A stretch of 64,000 bases of DNA from assembly GCA_011037195.1 (NCBI GenBank), contig JAAEAF010002769.1:81106-145105 (forward strand). Direction: 5' to 3'. This document shows, in pieces, positions 63,864-64,000 of this stretch; within the stretch, counting starts at the first letter, position 1; each line of letters opens with the position of its first letter. The notes beneath the pieces were generated by a model. It searched no databases. It was given only the letters and a program-made list of their open reading frames with translations, and was not told the DNA's origin. Position numbers and translations under genes: made by a program. This DNA comes from Triatoma infestans. Taxonomy: Eukaryota; Arthropoda; Insecta; Hemiptera; Reduviidae.

Positions 63864-64000
63864 TGTTAAGCTCAAAGACCGAAAATGCTCATTGAGCGAA
63901 AAAAACAGCTCACAAAGTGTTGTGGTCACTGTAAAACATCCACATCGCGAAATTCGTGTTATGGCTCATATAAAAACGCTCACGACGCGTTGTGTCAATC
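63864..64000 (+). mobile_element. Ginger-like element, left TIR (continues beyond window)
   Basis: TGTTAAGCTCAAAGACCG, attgagcgaaaaaaacagct, then tandem units with cacaaagtgttgtg and cacgacgcgttgtg match the left arm at 53477. The rest is outside the window, so it could be a longer, perhaps coding copy. Confidence 0.85.

Overview
The window is nuclear DNA of an animal, most likely an arthropod. It has spliced genes with canonical GT-AG introns, low GC, and transposon families typical of arthropods: Jockey-, R1- and I-like LINEs, a tRNA-Leu-primed Gypsy element, PIF/Harbinger and Ginger-like DNA elements, tRNA-derived SINEs and Helentron-like repeats. I see no bacterial operons, rRNA genes or CRISPR arrays.

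Region 1 (1-12.3 kb) holds the only convincing host gene: the 3' part of a plus-strand gene. Eleven exons join in a consistent frame (2,322 nt, 773 codons plus stop). The product is a low-complexity, Ser/Thr/Gln/Val-rich protein of nuclear, transcription-cofactor character that I cannot name with confidence. Its introns carry SINEs, a LINE relic, an R1-clade LINE with an 8-bp target-site duplication (TSD), and several copies of one modular repeat family.

Region 2 (12.3-30 kb) is AT-rich and gene-poor. It has a tandem duplication, hairpin MITEs, an 18-bp-TIR MITE, SINE relics, microsatellites, and a decaying ~95-bp tandem array at 28.0-28.6 kb.

Region 3 (30.2-36.5 kb) is a nearly complete but inactive Gypsy-class LTR retrotransposon: two ~400-bp LTRs, primer-binding site, gag, protease, RT, RNase H, integrase and a GPY/F-like tail. 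It carries a fragment of its own LTR inside gag and a 558-bp insertion in pol flanked by a 9-bp TSD.

Region 4 (36.5-64 kb) is a transposon graveyard: a Jockey-like LINE with an inverted internal duplication, a ~1-kb inverted pair of the modular repeat, MITEs, a Harbinger relic, a ~300-bp-arm inverted repeat enclosing a tRNA-Leu-like 3' half with CCA, several 5'-truncated LINEs with clean TSDs, SINEs with 14-18 bp TSDs, and a Ginger-like element with long palindrome-bearing TIRs. A further copy of that last element starts at the right edge.

The most interesting theme is the abundant modular repeat, here called the HINE-like family. It has a 14-bp subterminal inverted repeat, a central array of ~297-bp monomers each with an ETS-like ACCGGAAGTG box, and a 3' hairpin ending in CAGA next to a T-run. 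This is the architecture of DINE-1/HINE (Helentron-associated) elements. Three host-gene introns end with its 3' terminus just upstream of the splice acceptor, in the same orientation.
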